From assembly GCA_937996235.1 (NCBI GenBank), contig CALKVK010000025.1:122411-186410 (forward strand): 64,000 bases of DNA, given 5' to 3'. The stretch is from an uncultured bacterium. GTDB taxonomy: Bacteria; Planctomycetota; JAJSAM01; JAJVHW01. A model generated the notes under the pieces. The model saw only the letters and a list, made by a program, of their open reading frames with translations. It made no database searches and had not been told where the DNA came from. The position numbers were made by a program, and so were the translations under genes. How positions within the stretch are numbered: position 1 is the stretch's first letter; each line of letters starts with the position of its first letter. This document shows, piece after piece, positions 1-9,021 of the stretch.

Positions 1-198
1 GGCGTGAACGTGGTCGCGTTCCTCGTGAAGGTCGCCGAGAAGCTCGCTCTCCCGGCGCGCGGCCGTCCGATCGCCACGTGGTGGCAGTCGGCGGCGCTCA
101 GCTACGTCGCGTGCGGACTGGTCGCCGGACTCGTCGCGGCCGCGCTGTTCTTCCGCGTCGAGCGCCGCGCCGAGCACGTCCCGGACGCCGCGTCGTGA
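1..198 (+). CDS. C-terminal end of a membrane protein (partial or very small)
   Basis: The frame is open to the left edge, so this is either the tail of a longer protein or a 64-residue protein starting at the GTG at position 4. Residues about 34-50 form one hydrophobic membrane segment, followed by an Arg-rich tail that would be cytoplasmic by the positive-inside rule. No family is recognised. Its TGA stop overlaps the GTG start of the next gene as GTGA, so the two are probably translationally coupled. Confidence 0.5.
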   Translation, partial: GVNVVAFLVKVAEKLALPARGRPIATWWQSAALSYVACGLVAGLVAAALFFRVERRAEHVPDAAS

Positions 199-905
199 TC
201 CGCGTCGGGATCGACGACACCGACATGCCCGACACACCGGGCACGAACCAGATCGCGCGCGCCCTCGCCGCGGAGCTGCGGCCGCGCTGGCGCTGCCGCC
301 TGATCCTGCGCCACCAGCTCCTGCACGACCCGCGCGTCCCCTTCACGAGTCACAACAGCTCGGCGAGTCTGCTGTTCGACGCGGGCACGACCGCGTCCGC
401 CGACGACGACGCGCTGTTCGACGCGCTGCGCGCCGGCATCCTCGCGCGCTGCGCCGACGGCAGCGACCCGGGTCTGTGCCTCGCGCGCACCGTGCCGATG
501 TCGGTCGCCGCGTGGGGTGCGCGCTGCAGGGACGAGATCGTGACGCAGGACGACGCCCGCGCACTCGCGCGGCGCCACGGCATCCGGCTCGAGGGGCTGG
601 GCGGGACCGAGGGCGGCGTGATCGGCGCACTCGCCGCGCTCGGGCTCGCGGCGGGCGGCGACCACGGGCGCGTCGTGCACCAGGACGGCGTGCCGGACGA
701 CCTGGCCGGCCCCGTCCCCGCCGCGGAGGTGCTCGCGCGCGGCGTCACCGCGTTCCTCGACGCGGACACCGGACGACCCGCGCGGCCGCGCGTCGTGGAC
801 GTCGGCAAGCACCTGCGGCCGAACGTGCGCGGCGGGCGCGTGGTGCTGTTCGTCGCACCGAGCGGGCGCGACGACGCCGACCACGTCGCGGTGCGCGCCG
901 ACTGA
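195..905 (+). CDS. TiaS-like IDDTD-motif protein
   Basis: A 236-residue protein beginning at the GTG at 195, chosen because it overlaps the upstream stop as GTGA and puts the conserved IDDTD motif at residues about 5-9. The IDDTD loop, the later TSHNSSASL segment and the GGTEGGVIGALAALG stretch resemble the N-terminal catalytic (TCKD) domain of archaeal TiaS, which makes agmatidine in tRNA-Ile2. The OB-fold and zinc-ribbon tRNA-binding parts of TiaS appear absent at this length. Bacteria normally modify the same tRNA with TilS, so a role in tRNA-Ile2 decoding is unlikely and the real substrate is unknown. The fold assignment is fairly secure, the function is not. Confidence 0.7.
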   Translation: MIRVGIDDTDMPDTPGTNQIARALAAELRPRWRCRLILRHQLLHDPRVPFTSHNSSASLLFDAGTTASADDDALFDALRAGILARCADGSDPGLCLARTVPMSVAAWGARCRDEIVTQDDARALARRHGIRLEGLGGTEGGVIGALAALGLAAGGDHGRVVHQDGVPDDLAGPVPAAEVLARGVTAFLDADTGRPARPRVVDVGKHLRPNVRGGRVVLFVAPSGRDDADHVAVRAD

Positions 906-986
906 CGCGTTGCGCACGCCCCCGCGCCGCCGCGGCGGGGTGTGTAGGATTGTCGGCCCTCGCAGGGTGTGTCCACGGGAGAGCGC

Positions 987-2555
987 ATGCGCTGCACCAC
1001 CTCGACGGCGGCCGTCCTCGCGACGGCTGCGCTCGCACTCGCCGGGCCCGGCGACCTCGACACGGGCTTCGACGGCGATGGCAGGACGACGACGGAGATC
1101 TTCGGCGGCACGTCGCAGGCCGAGGCGCTCGTCGTCCAGCCCGACGGCAAGCTGCTCGTCGCGGGCACGGTCGGCGGCAGCTTCGCGCTCGCGCGCTACC
1201 TGTCAACCGGCGCGCTCGACCCGGACTTCGGTGACGCGGGCGTCGTCGCGACCTTCTTCGGACCGGTCGCCGAGGCGCGCGGTCTCGTGCGCGAGCCGGG
1301 CGGCGGGATCGTCGTCGCGGGCAACTTCCCGACGCAGTTCGTGCTCGCGCGCTACGACGCGGACGGCGCGTTCGTGGCGTCGGTCGCGCAGCGCTTCACG
1401 AGTCTCGTCGTGCCGTTCGACATGGTGCGGCAGGACGACGGCAAGTTCGTCGTCAGCACGCTCGTGCCGAACGCCGAGGGCAAGATCGTGCTGGCCCTCG
1501 CGCGCTACGACGACCAGCTCCGGCCCGACGCGCAGTTCGGGACCGACGGCTTCGCGTACCTGCCGTTCCGCGGGACGGCGTCCGGCGCCGATCTCGTGGC
1601 GGTGCCGGGCGGCAAGTTCGTCGTCGTGGCCGAGCGCCGCGCGGGGGAGCAGGGCGGCAGCCAGTTCGCGCTGGCGCGCGTCACGTCCACGGGCGCGCTC
1701 GACCCGGGCTTCGGCGAGGACGGCGTCGCCGTCGCGCCGCTGCCGGTCGCGTCCACGATCCGCGGCGTCGTGCGGCTCTCGGACGGCAACCTGGTCGCGG
1801 TCGGGGACACGCTCGGACCGAACCTGAACGCGGTCGTCGTCGCGGTGCGCTTCTCGGGCGACGGCGTGTTCGACACGAACTTCGGCACGAACGGCGTCGC
1901 GATCTCGGACTTCGTGACCGCCCACGCGTTCGGCGACGACGTCGTGGAGCAGGCCGACGGCAAGCTCGTCGTCGTGGGGCAGACCTTCGACTCGTCGCGC
2001 TATGTCGACACGATCGTCACGCGCTTCACGAGGAACGGCGCGCTCGACCCGACCTTCGGCACGTGCGGGCGCGTCGTCACGCACTTCGAGAGCGACTTCA
2101 CCGGGCGCTCGCGCGGCGCCGTCGCGGCGCTCGACGGGTCCGGCCGGCTCGTCGTCGCGGGTCAGGCCGAGGTGCGCCCGGTCCAGGACTTCGCCGTGCT
2201 GCGCTACGACCTCTCGGGGGCGAACGCGACGAGCGGCTGCAGCACGCCGGGCGACATGCAGCCGATGCTCGACGACCTCGGCGATCTCCTGCCGCCGCTC
2301 GACGACTCGCTCTCGCGCAAGGAGAGGCGCACGGCGAAGACGCTGCGCAAGCTGCTCACGAAGACCGGCAAGGATCTGCAGAAGGCGGCGACGACGACCG
2401 GCCGCAAGCAGCGCAAGGCGTTCGAGAAGTCGCGCAAGGACCTGACCAAGCTGCTCGCGGCGGCGCGCAAGGCGGACCGCAAGGGCACCCTCGGCGAACC
2501 GCTCCAGCCGATCGAGGACGGCGTCGCGCTGCTTCTGTCGCTGCTCCCGAGCTGA
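987..2555 (+). CDS. Secreted delta-60 repeat protein with Lys-rich helical tail
   Basis: The protein is 522 residues from the ATG at 987, preferred over the GTG at 969 because GGGAGA lies just upstream and a signal peptide follows (hydrophobic core about residues 8-20). From about residue 22 to 430 it consists of roughly seven delta-60-type repeats, with recurrent units such as QPDGKLLVAG and LARY..GALDPxFG. Such beta-propeller-like repeats occur in bacterial surface proteins. The last 90 residues differ: an acidic stretch, then a strongly Lys/Arg-rich predicted helix, then a short hydrophobic end. A Cys pair near residue 355 and 420 (TCG, SGCS) could form a disulfide. It is convergent with the HEAT gene at 2568. 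Partner unknown. Confidence 0.8.
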   Translation: MRCTTSTAAVLATAALALAGPGDLDTGFDGDGRTTTEIFGGTSQAEALVVQPDGKLLVAGTVGGSFALARYLSTGALDPDFGDAGVVATFFGPVAEARGLVREPGGGIVVAGNFPTQFVLARYDADGAFVASVAQRFTSLVVPFDMVRQDDGKFVVSTLVPNAEGKIVLALARYDDQLRPDAQFGTDGFAYLPFRGTASGADLVAVPGGKFVVVAERRAGEQGGSQFALARVTSTGALDPGFGEDGVAVAPLPVASTIRGVVRLSDGNLVAVGDTLGPNLNAVVVAVRFSGDGVFDTNFGTNGVAISDFVTAHAFGDDVVEQADGKLVVVGQTFDSSRYVDTIVTRFTRNGALDPTFGTCGRVVTHFESDFTGRSRGAVAALDGSGRLVVAGQAEVRPVQDFAVLRYDLSGANATSGCSTPGDMQPMLDDLGDLLPPLDDSLSRKERRTAKTLRKLLTKTGKDLQKAATTTGRKQRKAFEKSRKDLTKLLAAARKADRKGTLGEPLQPIEDGVALLLSLLPS

Positions 2556-2567
2556 CGCGCGACGCGC

Positions 2568-3566
2568 TCAGCGCGCCTTTGCCGCGATCTCCGCGAGCGC
2601 CTTCTCGGCCGCCGCGCGCACCGCCTGGTGCGGCGACTTCGTCGCCTTCTCGAGCGCCGCCTTGCCGCGCTCGGTGCCGAGCTTCGCGAAGGCGCGGCAC
2701 ACGGCGACCTGCTCCGTGACGAGGAGCCGGGTCATCAGCTCCTCGTCGCCCGCGTCGAAGCCGGGCAGGCGCGAGCGGGTGAGCATGGTCGCGAGGAGCG
2801 CCTCGCCGGATGCGTCGCCGCGCTCGCCGAGCTCGAGCGCCGCGGTCTCGCGGATGTGGTGGTCCGAGTTCTTGAGCGCCTCGTCGCGCAGGATGCGCAC
2901 GGCGTCCGCGTCGTCGGGCGGCGCGAGGACGGCGAAGACGTAGCGCACGTCGGCGTCCTTGTCGGCGAGCCCCTGCTTCAGGACCTCCGCGCTCTCGCTG
3001 CGCTTGAAGATCTCCTGCACCGAGAAGAGCCGCCACGCGCCGTCCCTGCGGAGACCGCGGTCCTTCTCGGCCAGCACGGCCGCGGCCGCGGCGAGCACGC
3101 TCTCGCGCGTGTGGAGCGCGCACAGGGCCGGCACGGCGCGCGCGCGCAGCGCCTTGTCCTTCGCGCGCGTGAGCTCGACGAACGCGTCGTGCGACGCCCG
3201 CGTCGGCGTGCGGCCGACGCGCTCGAGCGCCATCTCCCAGCCGTCGTTCTTCCGGTCGAGGACCGACGCGAGCGCGCCGGCGACATCGGGCGCGTTCTCG
3301 CCGTCGGCCAGCGCGGGGATGGTCGGCGTCTCGCCGCCGGCGTCGTCGACGACCGCGGCGACCTCGCCCGGACGCAGCCCGATGCGACGCCCCTCGCGCG
3401 TGTACGTCCACTCGCCCTTCGAGTCCTGCCGCGGCTCCTCGACCGCCTCGTGCCGCCCGTCGGCGTAGACGATCTCGGCGGCCCGCGCCGCGCGCGCGGC
3501 GAACGCCGCGCAGACCACGGCCGCGACGACGATGCCCGCCCCGAACCGCTCCCGCACCCACTCCAT
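2568..3566 (-). CDS. Secreted HEAT-repeat-like protein
   Basis: A 332-residue protein. The ATG at 3566 is chosen over the GTG at 3572 because GGAGGGG sits about seven bases before the ATG and would abut the GTG. The N-terminus is a signal peptide ending near AARAARA. Residues about 30-60 resemble a short beta domain (IVYADGR..EGRRIGLRPGEV). From about 85 onward there are alpha-helical repeats of HEAT type, including ALADKDADVRY and HHIRETAALELGERGD. HEAT solenoids bind other proteins, and no catalytic motif is seen. The neighbouring lipoprotein hydrolase is on the same strand 73 bp upstream, so they may be cotranscribed. Function unknown. Confidence 0.75.
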   Translation of the reverse strand: MEWVRERFGAGIVVAAVVCAAFAARAARAAEIVYADGRHEAVEEPRQDSKGEWTYTREGRRIGLRPGEVAAVVDDAGGETPTIPALADGENAPDVAGALASVLDRKNDGWEMALERVGRTPTRASHDAFVELTRAKDKALRARAVPALCALHTRESVLAAAAAVLAEKDRGLRRDGAWRLFSVQEIFKRSESAEVLKQGLADKDADVRYVFAVLAPPDDADAVRILRDEALKNSDHHIRETAALELGERGDASGEALLATMLTRSRLPGFDAGDEELMTRLLVTEQVAVCRAFAKLGTERGKAALEKATKSPHQAVRAAAEKALAEIAAKAR

Positions 3567-3639
3567 GGTCACCCCTCCGCGTTGGTCCGTCCCGCGCCCA
3601 GGCTAGTCCGGGTTGCCACTTCGGGGGGCGGCGACGACG

Positions 3640-5136
3640 TCAGGCGCCCAGAGTTGCCAGCAGGCGCCGCGCGTCGTCGAGTTCGGCCGCGAACGGGAAG
3701 CCGGTCCGGTAGCTCGTCACCGGCCAGTAGTGGAGCCGCGGGTTCGCGGGCTCGGCGGCGAGCGCACGTCGCAGCAAGGTGACGGCCGCGCTGCGGTCCG
3801 ACGCCACGGACGACGCCGCGAGCAGGCGCCCCACCGCGACGTACGACGGGATCAGCTCCGTCTCGAGCAGCGGCGCGAACGCGTGCAGGTCCTCGAACCA
3901 CGCGAGCGTCTGCAGGAACGCGTGCGCCGCCGGGAGCGGCTCGTCGGACGTGTTCGCGATCTCCGCCGCCGACGAGAGCGTGGTGAGGATCTCCTCGGCC
4001 GCCGCGAGCGGACCCGGCGCAGGCAGCCAGTCGTCGTCGCCTGCGCCGGGCGCGGCACGCCGGTAGACGACCGCCGCGACGTTCTCGGGCTCCGCCGCGA
4101 CGGACACGCGCCACGTCTCCTCGGCGGCGCGCATCCAGCGGTCCACGAACGCGACGCCGCCCTGCGCGTCGATGACGCACAGTTCCACGGGCAGCGGCCG
4201 TGCCGCGGGCAGTCCCCGTCGTGTCAGGTGCACGTCGAGCATGCCGTCGTGCAGGTCGGCGACGCGCGCCTCGATCCGCGGCACACGGCCCTCGGCGACG
4301 GCGTCGAGGAACGTGACGATCTGGTCCTGGTACTCGCCGTCCTGCGCGAGCAGCGGATGCGGCGCGTGCCCCGCGCGCGGCAGAACCCAGCACACGGCCG
4401 GACCGGCGGCCGCGCGGAAGGCGCGCAGGTGCTCGCGCAGCGCGACGTCGCGCTCCCCGCAGAGGAACAGCGCGGGGCACGTGAGACGCGCCGCGTTCGC
4501 GTCGGGCTCCATGCCGCCCGGCAGCGCGAGCGCCTCGACGAGCCACGCGGGGAAGCCGCCCAGCGCACGCGCCAGCGCATCGTGCGGGCTCGACGCGCTC
4601 TCGGCGACGACCGCCGCCACCTCCGGGCGCCGCGCCGCCACGCGCAGCGCGACGATCGACCCGAGCGACGCGCCGAACACGACGACCTTGTGCGGGTCCA
4701 CGTCCGCGCGCGCGAGCACGTGGTCGAGCATCACCTCGGTGTCGTCGAAGAGCGCGGCGACGTCCACGGCGCCGCGGCTGCGGCCGTAGCCGCGGTAGTC
4801 GTGGAGGAGCACGTTCCAGCCGGCCGCGTGGAGGAACGCGTAGTACGGGTGGTAGAAGCTGATGTTCGCGGCGTTCCCGTGGCAGAGCAGCACGGTGCGC
4901 CCGTCGCCGCGCAGCGCCGGCACGAACCAGCCGTGCACCGACGTGTCCGCGCCCGTCTCGATCTCGACGTCTTCGTAGGGCAGACCGAGGTCCGCCGGCG
5001 TGGCGACCTGCTCGGCGCGCGGCACCAGGAAGCGCGACGCGACACGGCGCTCGAGCGAGCCGCACGCGGTGAGCGAGACGACGGCCGCAGCGAGCGCGAC
5101 CGTCCGAAGCATGTCCGAGCGCGCGAAGCGATGCAT
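3640..5136 (-). CDS. Lipid-anchored alpha/beta hydrolase
   Basis: A 498-residue predicted lipoprotein with a short signal peptide and lipobox LTAC, modified Cys at 25. Residues about 60-280 are an alpha/beta hydrolase of the BAAT/peptidase S9 kind: oxyanion HG at 86-87, nucleophile elbow GASLG with Ser157, acid Asp230 in GERD, and His257 in AGHAPH. Residues about 290-498 form an extra helical region with no recognised domain that ends in a TPR-like stretch. Substrate is not evident; family members cleave esters or peptides. The Met at residue 9 is an alternative start. No strong ribosome site is visible before either start. Confidence 0.8.
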   Translation of the reverse strand: MHRFARSDMLRTVALAAAVVSLTACGSLERRVASRFLVPRAEQVATPADLGLPYEDVEIETGADTSVHGWFVPALRGDGRTVLLCHGNAANISFYHPYYAFLHAAGWNVLLHDYRGYGRSRGAVDVAALFDDTEVMLDHVLARADVDPHKVVVFGASLGSIVALRVAARRPEVAAVVAESASSPHDALARALGGFPAWLVEALALPGGMEPDANAARLTCPALFLCGERDVALREHLRAFRAAAGPAVCWVLPRAGHAPHPLLAQDGEYQDQIVTFLDAVAEGRVPRIEARVADLHDGMLDVHLTRRGLPAARPLPVELCVIDAQGGVAFVDRWMRAAEETWRVSVAAEPENVAAVVYRRAAPGAGDDDWLPAPGPLAAAEEILTTLSSAAEIANTSDEPLPAAHAFLQTLAWFEDLHAFAPLLETELIPSYVAVGRLLAASSVASDRSAAVTLLRRALAAEPANPRLHYWPVTSYRTGFPFAAELDDARRLLATLGA

Positions 5137-5408
5137 GGTCGCGCCACGTTAGCGCGACAGCGCGGGCGCGCGGATCAGAACGGGACGATCCGGTCGGACG
5201 ATTCCTCGTACGTCGCGTCGAGTAGCAGCACGCCGGTGCCTCCGCTCGCGCGCGCCGGGAACCTGCGTGCGGCCGGCCGTGCACTGCGCCCCGCGGCACG
5301 CCGCCGCGCCTGGGGAACGGACAGCGCGGTGCGCGCTGACACGGAGCGCCGCGCCGCGCGTCGAACGCCCGGGGCGCGCAGGAGGGCGGCGACACGCCGC
5401 ACGGTGAC
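5137..5408. other. Intergenic region between divergent genes
   Basis: This is 272 bp between the hydrolase (leftward) and a secreted protein (rightward). A minus-strand open frame at 5175-5402 could encode 75 residues. Its last 20 or so look protein-like, while the first 50 are Arg-rich as expected of spurious frames in G+C-rich DNA. I see no clear promoter or hairpin and do not call the frame a gene. Confidence 0.4.
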
Positions 5409-6653
5409 ATGTCACGCATGACGGGACGGGGTCTCCTCTGGGCACTCGTGATCGCCGCCGCGGCCCTGCCGCAGGCGCCTCCGGACGCACACGCGGCGTC
5501 GGCCGCGAAGCTCGTCGACGAGGCGCGCGAGAAGCTCGCGGCGGGCGACACGGCAGGCGCCGCGGCGAGCGCGGGCGCAGCCGTCGCCGCCGCGCACGAG
5601 GCGCACGACCTCTTGGCCGAGCGCGGCGCGGCGCTGTGCGTGGGCGAGGTGCTCGGGAGCGCGCCGAGCGCATCCGGCGCGACGTCGATCCTCGGTCCGG
5701 AGCAGGCGGAGCTCGCGGTCGCGGTGCTCGGCGCGCTCGATCCCGAGCACCTCGGCGCGTTCGTGTCGTCGCACGACCTCGCGGTGCGTCTCGTGTACGC
5801 GGCCACCGAGCGCGGCGAGACGATCCACGCGCAGGCGGCAGCCGACGCCCTCGCGAAGACGGCTGCATCCGCAGGCACCGGCCGCGGGATCGCCGCGCTC
5901 GCGCGCTACGCCCACGGCGTCGCCGTCCGCGAGACCGACACGGCCGCGGCCGATGCCGACTTCGCGTTCGCGCTCGACGCGGCCGTGAAGGAGAAGTGGA
6001 TCGACCTCGCCTCGCACGCGGGCACCGAGCTCGCCTGGTTGCGCATCGCCGGCGAGGACGTGAAGCCCGCCGATGCCGTGCTGCGGCGCGTGGCGAAGCT
6101 GTTCGACGGCGACGTCGCAGCGGACTCGGTCTCGGCGTGGACGCGGGCGGTGCAGGCGCGGGCGCAGCCGGGGCAGGAGGCGCTCACGGCGATCGTCTCG
6201 GAGGCGTCGCTGCGCTGCCGTCCGTCCGTGGCGACACCCACCGTACAGACCGTGCGCTCCGGCAAGTCGAAGGCGACGGAGTTCGGCCGGGCGTTCAAGC
6301 GCGGCTCGTCGAAGACGCGGCTCGTCGAGGTCGCGCGCGACGGCACCGGCTTCCGGCTCGAGCGCTGCTTCGACCCGAGGAGCACGAAGACCCTCTTCGA
6401 GCGCTCGTGCTCCGAGACGCACGACGAGGACGGCCTGATCGTCGCGACGCGCGGCGCGGAGGTCGCGCTCGCCGACGCGCGCACCGAGAACTACGACGAC
6501 TACGGCGTCGGGCGCAAGAGCCTCGACGACCAGATCGAGACGCGCGTCGCGCCGGTGCTCGGCGGCGGCAACGGCCCGCCGCGCGCGTGGTATCCGCTCG
6601 GGCGCGGCGAGAGCTGGAGCCTCACGAAGGGCGGGATGATCCGCATCGAGTGA
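5409..6653 (+). CDS. Secreted Ala-rich helical protein, function unknown
   Basis: A 414-residue protein starting at ATG 5409 (ATG 5418 is an alternative). It has a signal peptide (hydrophobic core about residues 9-22) that probably ends at AHA. Residues about 30-245 are Ala-rich helices of TPR-like character, and the last 170 residues look more beta-rich, with four Cys (CRPS, RCFD, SCSE) that could form disulfides outside the cytoplasm. No catalytic motif or known family is recognised. It is convergent with the gene ending at 6669. The calls of secretion and helical repeats come from sequence character only. Confidence 0.65.
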   Translation: MSRMTGRGLLWALVIAAAALPQAPPDAHAASAAKLVDEAREKLAAGDTAGAAASAGAAVAAAHEAHDLLAERGAALCVGEVLGSAPSASGATSILGPEQAELAVAVLGALDPEHLGAFVSSHDLAVRLVYAATERGETIHAQAAADALAKTAASAGTGRGIAALARYAHGVAVRETDTAAADADFAFALDAAVKEKWIDLASHAGTELAWLRIAGEDVKPADAVLRRVAKLFDGDVAADSVSAWTRAVQARAQPGQEALTAIVSEASLRCRPSVATPTVQTVRSGKSKATEFGRAFKRGSSKTRLVEVARDGTGFRLERCFDPRSTKTLFERSCSETHDEDGLIVATRGAEVALADARTENYDDYGVGRKSLDDQIETRVAPVLGGGNGPPRAWYPLGRGESWSLTKGGMIRIE

Positions 6654-6668
6654 GCGGCGGCGGAGCGC

Positions 6669-7766
6669 TCACACCGCGCGCAACGCCCGCCGCGCCGCGC
6701 GCGCGATGTCGCGCACGCCGCTCTCGGCGTCGAGCGTCGCCTCGCGGAGGAGCTCGTCGGTCGCTGCGCCGCGCTCGACCAGGAGCCGGAGCGCCCGTTC
6801 GCGGCACACCGCGCACGGCCGGAGTTCGAAGGCCCGGACGAGCAGCGGCGTCCACGCGGGCGTCGTGTGCCGCTCGGCGACGGCGCGCGCGTCCCACAGC
6901 CAGCGGTGACGCTCCTCGCGGCCGCGCACCGCCGCGAGCGCGAGCGCGACGACCGCGGCGTCCTCGTCGCGGGCCGACCGCGCGAGCAGACGGAGCGCGC
7001 CGTCGCGCACCGCGGCGCGGGCGTCGGTGCGGAGCCGCTCGAGAGCGTGCGCGCGCGCCCCGCGCCACGCGGTCCGCGCGAGCAGCCGGTACGCGAGGAA
7101 GCGGACGCGCCGATCGGCGTGCGCGGTCCACGCGACGAGCCGCGCCCGCGGGCTTCGCGCGACGTCGTCGTCCGACTCGATCCCGAGTGCGGCCGTGAGG
7201 AGACGCCGGACGCGGGAGGGCTCCTCGGCAGTGCGCAGGCGTCGCCAGAGCACGGCCCGTGCCGCGGCGTCGGCCTCGAGGCCCCAGCGACGCAGCGCGA
7301 ACCGGTCGGCGCGCCGCGCGGTCACGAGCGCGTCGAGGGTCGCGACGGTCGCGGGCGGGCGCGCGGGGCGCTCGTCGTCGCGCGAGCGGCGCGGGCGCGG
7401 GGCCGCGGGGAACTGGCGACGCCACCGCGCGAGCGCGCGGCGGGCGGCCGCGTCGCCGCGCCGCGCGAACGTGACGAGGAACTCCTCGAGCTGCTCGCGA
7501 TCCTCGGTGCGCGCCGGCGGATCGCGCACGGCATCGAGCACGGCGCGGCGCACGAGGGCGAGCGTGTCGGCTTCCTCGGCGAGGCGCACGAGCCACGGCA
7601 CGCGGCTGTCGGCCCAGAACTCACCGCGTGCGGCGTCGCGGACGCACGCCGCGCGCAGCAGATCCTCGCGCCCCGCGAGCCCGTGACGCCGCACGTCGAG
7701 GCGCGCACGACCGAGCCCGAGGACGAGCGCGTGCGCGAACTCTCTCCGTGTCAGTCGTGTGCCCAC
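6669..7766 (-). CDS. HEAT-like repeat protein, Arg-rich
   Basis: About 365 residues if translation begins at the GTG at 7766; longer starts exist but would run into the divergent gene at 7832. It has no signal peptide, so it is probably cytoplasmic. The body consists of Arg/Ala-rich helical pairs such as RRVRFLAYRLLARTAW and DARAAVRDGALRLLARSARDEDAAVV, which is HEAT/armadillo-like. A CAVC pair lies near the C-terminus. No enzymatic motif is visible. The exact start is uncertain because GGAGGGG lies rather far (14 bases) from the GTG. Confidence 0.6.
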   Translation of the reverse strand: MGTRLTRREFAHALVLGLGRARLDVRRHGLAGREDLLRAACVRDAARGEFWADSRVPWLVRLAEEADTLALVRRAVLDAVRDPPARTEDREQLEEFLVTFARRGDAAARRALARWRRQFPAAPRPRRSRDDERPARPPATVATLDALVTARRADRFALRRWGLEADAAARAVLWRRLRTAEEPSRVRRLLTAALGIESDDDVARSPRARLVAWTAHADRRVRFLAYRLLARTAWRGARAHALERLRTDARAAVRDGALRLLARSARDEDAAVVALALAAVRGREERHRWLWDARAVAERHTTPAWTPLLVRAFELRPCAVCRERALRLLVERGAATDELLREATLDAESGVRDIARAARRALRAV

Positions 7767-7831
7767 CGCGGGAGAGGCTACCCCTCCCGCGACGTGACGC
7801 GCGCACGCGCCCTCTCGGCGAGACTCCGCGT

Positions 7832-8758
7832 GTGCTCTCGGTCCTCGACGGTGTGCGCGTCGGGCTCGTCGCGACATGGCTCGCGTCGGCGGTGTTCGTG
7901 CACTTCCGCGGGCGCGTGCGGCATCCGTTCCTGCGGCAGCTCGTGGACCACTCCACGTTCCTCGCGCCGTACAACGCGCTCGTGTTCCTGTTCTCGAAGG
8001 TGCGCGGGCGGCGCTTCGTGGACGTCGCGGAGCTGCCGCAGCTCGCGCCGCTCGCCGCCAACTGGCGCGCGATCCGCGACGAGGCGCTGCGCCTGCACGA
8101 GGCCGAGCGGCTGCGTGCGTCGGATTCGAAGAACGACATCGCGTTCAACACGTTCTTCCGGCGCGGCTGGAAGCGCTTCTACCTGAAGTGGTACGACGCG
8201 TTCCTGCCCTCGGCCGAGGCGCTCTGCCCAGAGACCGTCGCGCTGGTGCGGTCGATCCCGAGCGTCAACGCCGCGCTGTTCGCGTACCTGCCGCCCGGCG
8301 GGAAGCTCGGCGAACACCGCGACCCGTTCGCCGGCGCGCTGCGCTACCACCTCGGACTCGTGACGCCGAACTCCGACGCCTGCCGCATCTACGTGGACGG
8401 CGAGCCGTACGCGTGGCGCGACGGCGAGGCGGTCGTCTTCGACGAGACGTTCGTGCACAGCGTGCGGAACGAGACCGACCAGGGCCGCATCGTGTTGTTC
8501 TGCGACGTGGAGAGACCGCTCGCGCAGCCGATGCGCAGCGTCAACCGCTTCGTCGCGCGCCACCTCGTCCGCGCCACGGCGACCGACAACGAGCCGGGCG
8601 AGCGCGTCGGCATCGTCAACCGCGTCGCGGGCCGGCTGCAGGCGTTCAAGGAGGCGATGAACCGCCTCAAGCACCGCAACAAGCCGCTCTACCGCGTGGT
8701 GAAGTTCCTCGTGCTCGGCGGGATCGTCTGGCTCATCGGCGTGCAGCCGTTCCTCTGA
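7832..8758 (+). CDS. lpxO: LpxO-like aspartyl/asparaginyl beta-hydroxylase family dioxygenase
   Basis: A 308-residue protein starting at the GTG at 7832. Fe(II)/2-oxoglutarate dioxygenase residues are in place: H162-x-D164 in GEHRDP, distal H209 in VHSVRN, and R219, which would bind the 2-oxoglutarate carboxylate. The family (Asp_Arg_Hydrox) includes LpxO, which 2-hydroxylates acyl chains of lipid A. A hydrophobic N-terminal segment and a C-terminal membrane segment (about residues 287-305) match LpxO's membrane location. Lipid A as substrate is inferred from family layout. A small membrane protein gene follows 53 bp downstream. Confidence 0.8.
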   Translation: MLSVLDGVRVGLVATWLASAVFVHFRGRVRHPFLRQLVDHSTFLAPYNALVFLFSKVRGRRFVDVAELPQLAPLAANWRAIRDEALRLHEAERLRASDSKNDIAFNTFFRRGWKRFYLKWYDAFLPSAEALCPETVALVRSIPSVNAALFAYLPPGGKLGEHRDPFAGALRYHLGLVTPNSDACRIYVDGEPYAWRDGEAVVFDETFVHSVRNETDQGRIVLFCDVERPLAQPMRSVNRFVARHLVRATATDNEPGERVGIVNRVAGRLQAFKEAMNRLKHRNKPLYRVVKFLVLGGIVWLIGVQPFL

Positions 8759-8811
8759 TCACGTCGAAGGGGCGCGTGGACGGCCGCCACCCGGGACGTC
8801 AGACTGTCGCC

Positions 8812-9009
8812 ATGCAGAGCTCGAAGCGCGCGCGCCATCTCGCGGCTCTCGTGCTCGCGATCGTCGTCACCGCGCTCGCGACGGCCGAGTTCCTCGACTT
8901 CGCGCCCGGCTGGATGGACCGGCGCAACCCCGTGCTCCCCGCGCTGCTCGGGATGACCGTGCTCCTGCTGGTCCTGAACATGGTGCTCGACGGTCGCGAG
9001 CCCGCCTGA
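8812..9009 (+). CDS. Small two-segment membrane protein
   Basis: A 65-residue protein with a basic N-terminus and hydrophobic stretches at about residues 9-25 and 41-58, joined by an acidic loop. This suggests a membrane hairpin. It lies 53 bp after the LpxO-like gene on the same strand and is convergent with the large helicase gene, ending 12 bp from it. No family recognised. Position suggests, but does not prove, an envelope role with its neighbour. Confidence 0.55.
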   Translation: MQSSKRARHLAALVLAIVVTALATAEFLDFAPGWMDRRNPVLPALLGMTVLLLVLNMVLDGREPA

Positions 9010-9021
9010 CGGGCGAGGCGG

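Noticed and set aside
78..917. Long open frames on both strands overlapping the TiaS-like gene, including a 271-residue minus-strand frame
   Set aside because: Arg/Ala-rich shadows of a G+C-rich gene; only the plus-strand frame shows conserved motifs.
5175..5402. A 75-residue minus-strand gene upstream of the lipoprotein hydrolase
   Set aside because: Only its last 20 residues look protein-like and there is no family or ribosome-site support; noted under the intergenic region instead.
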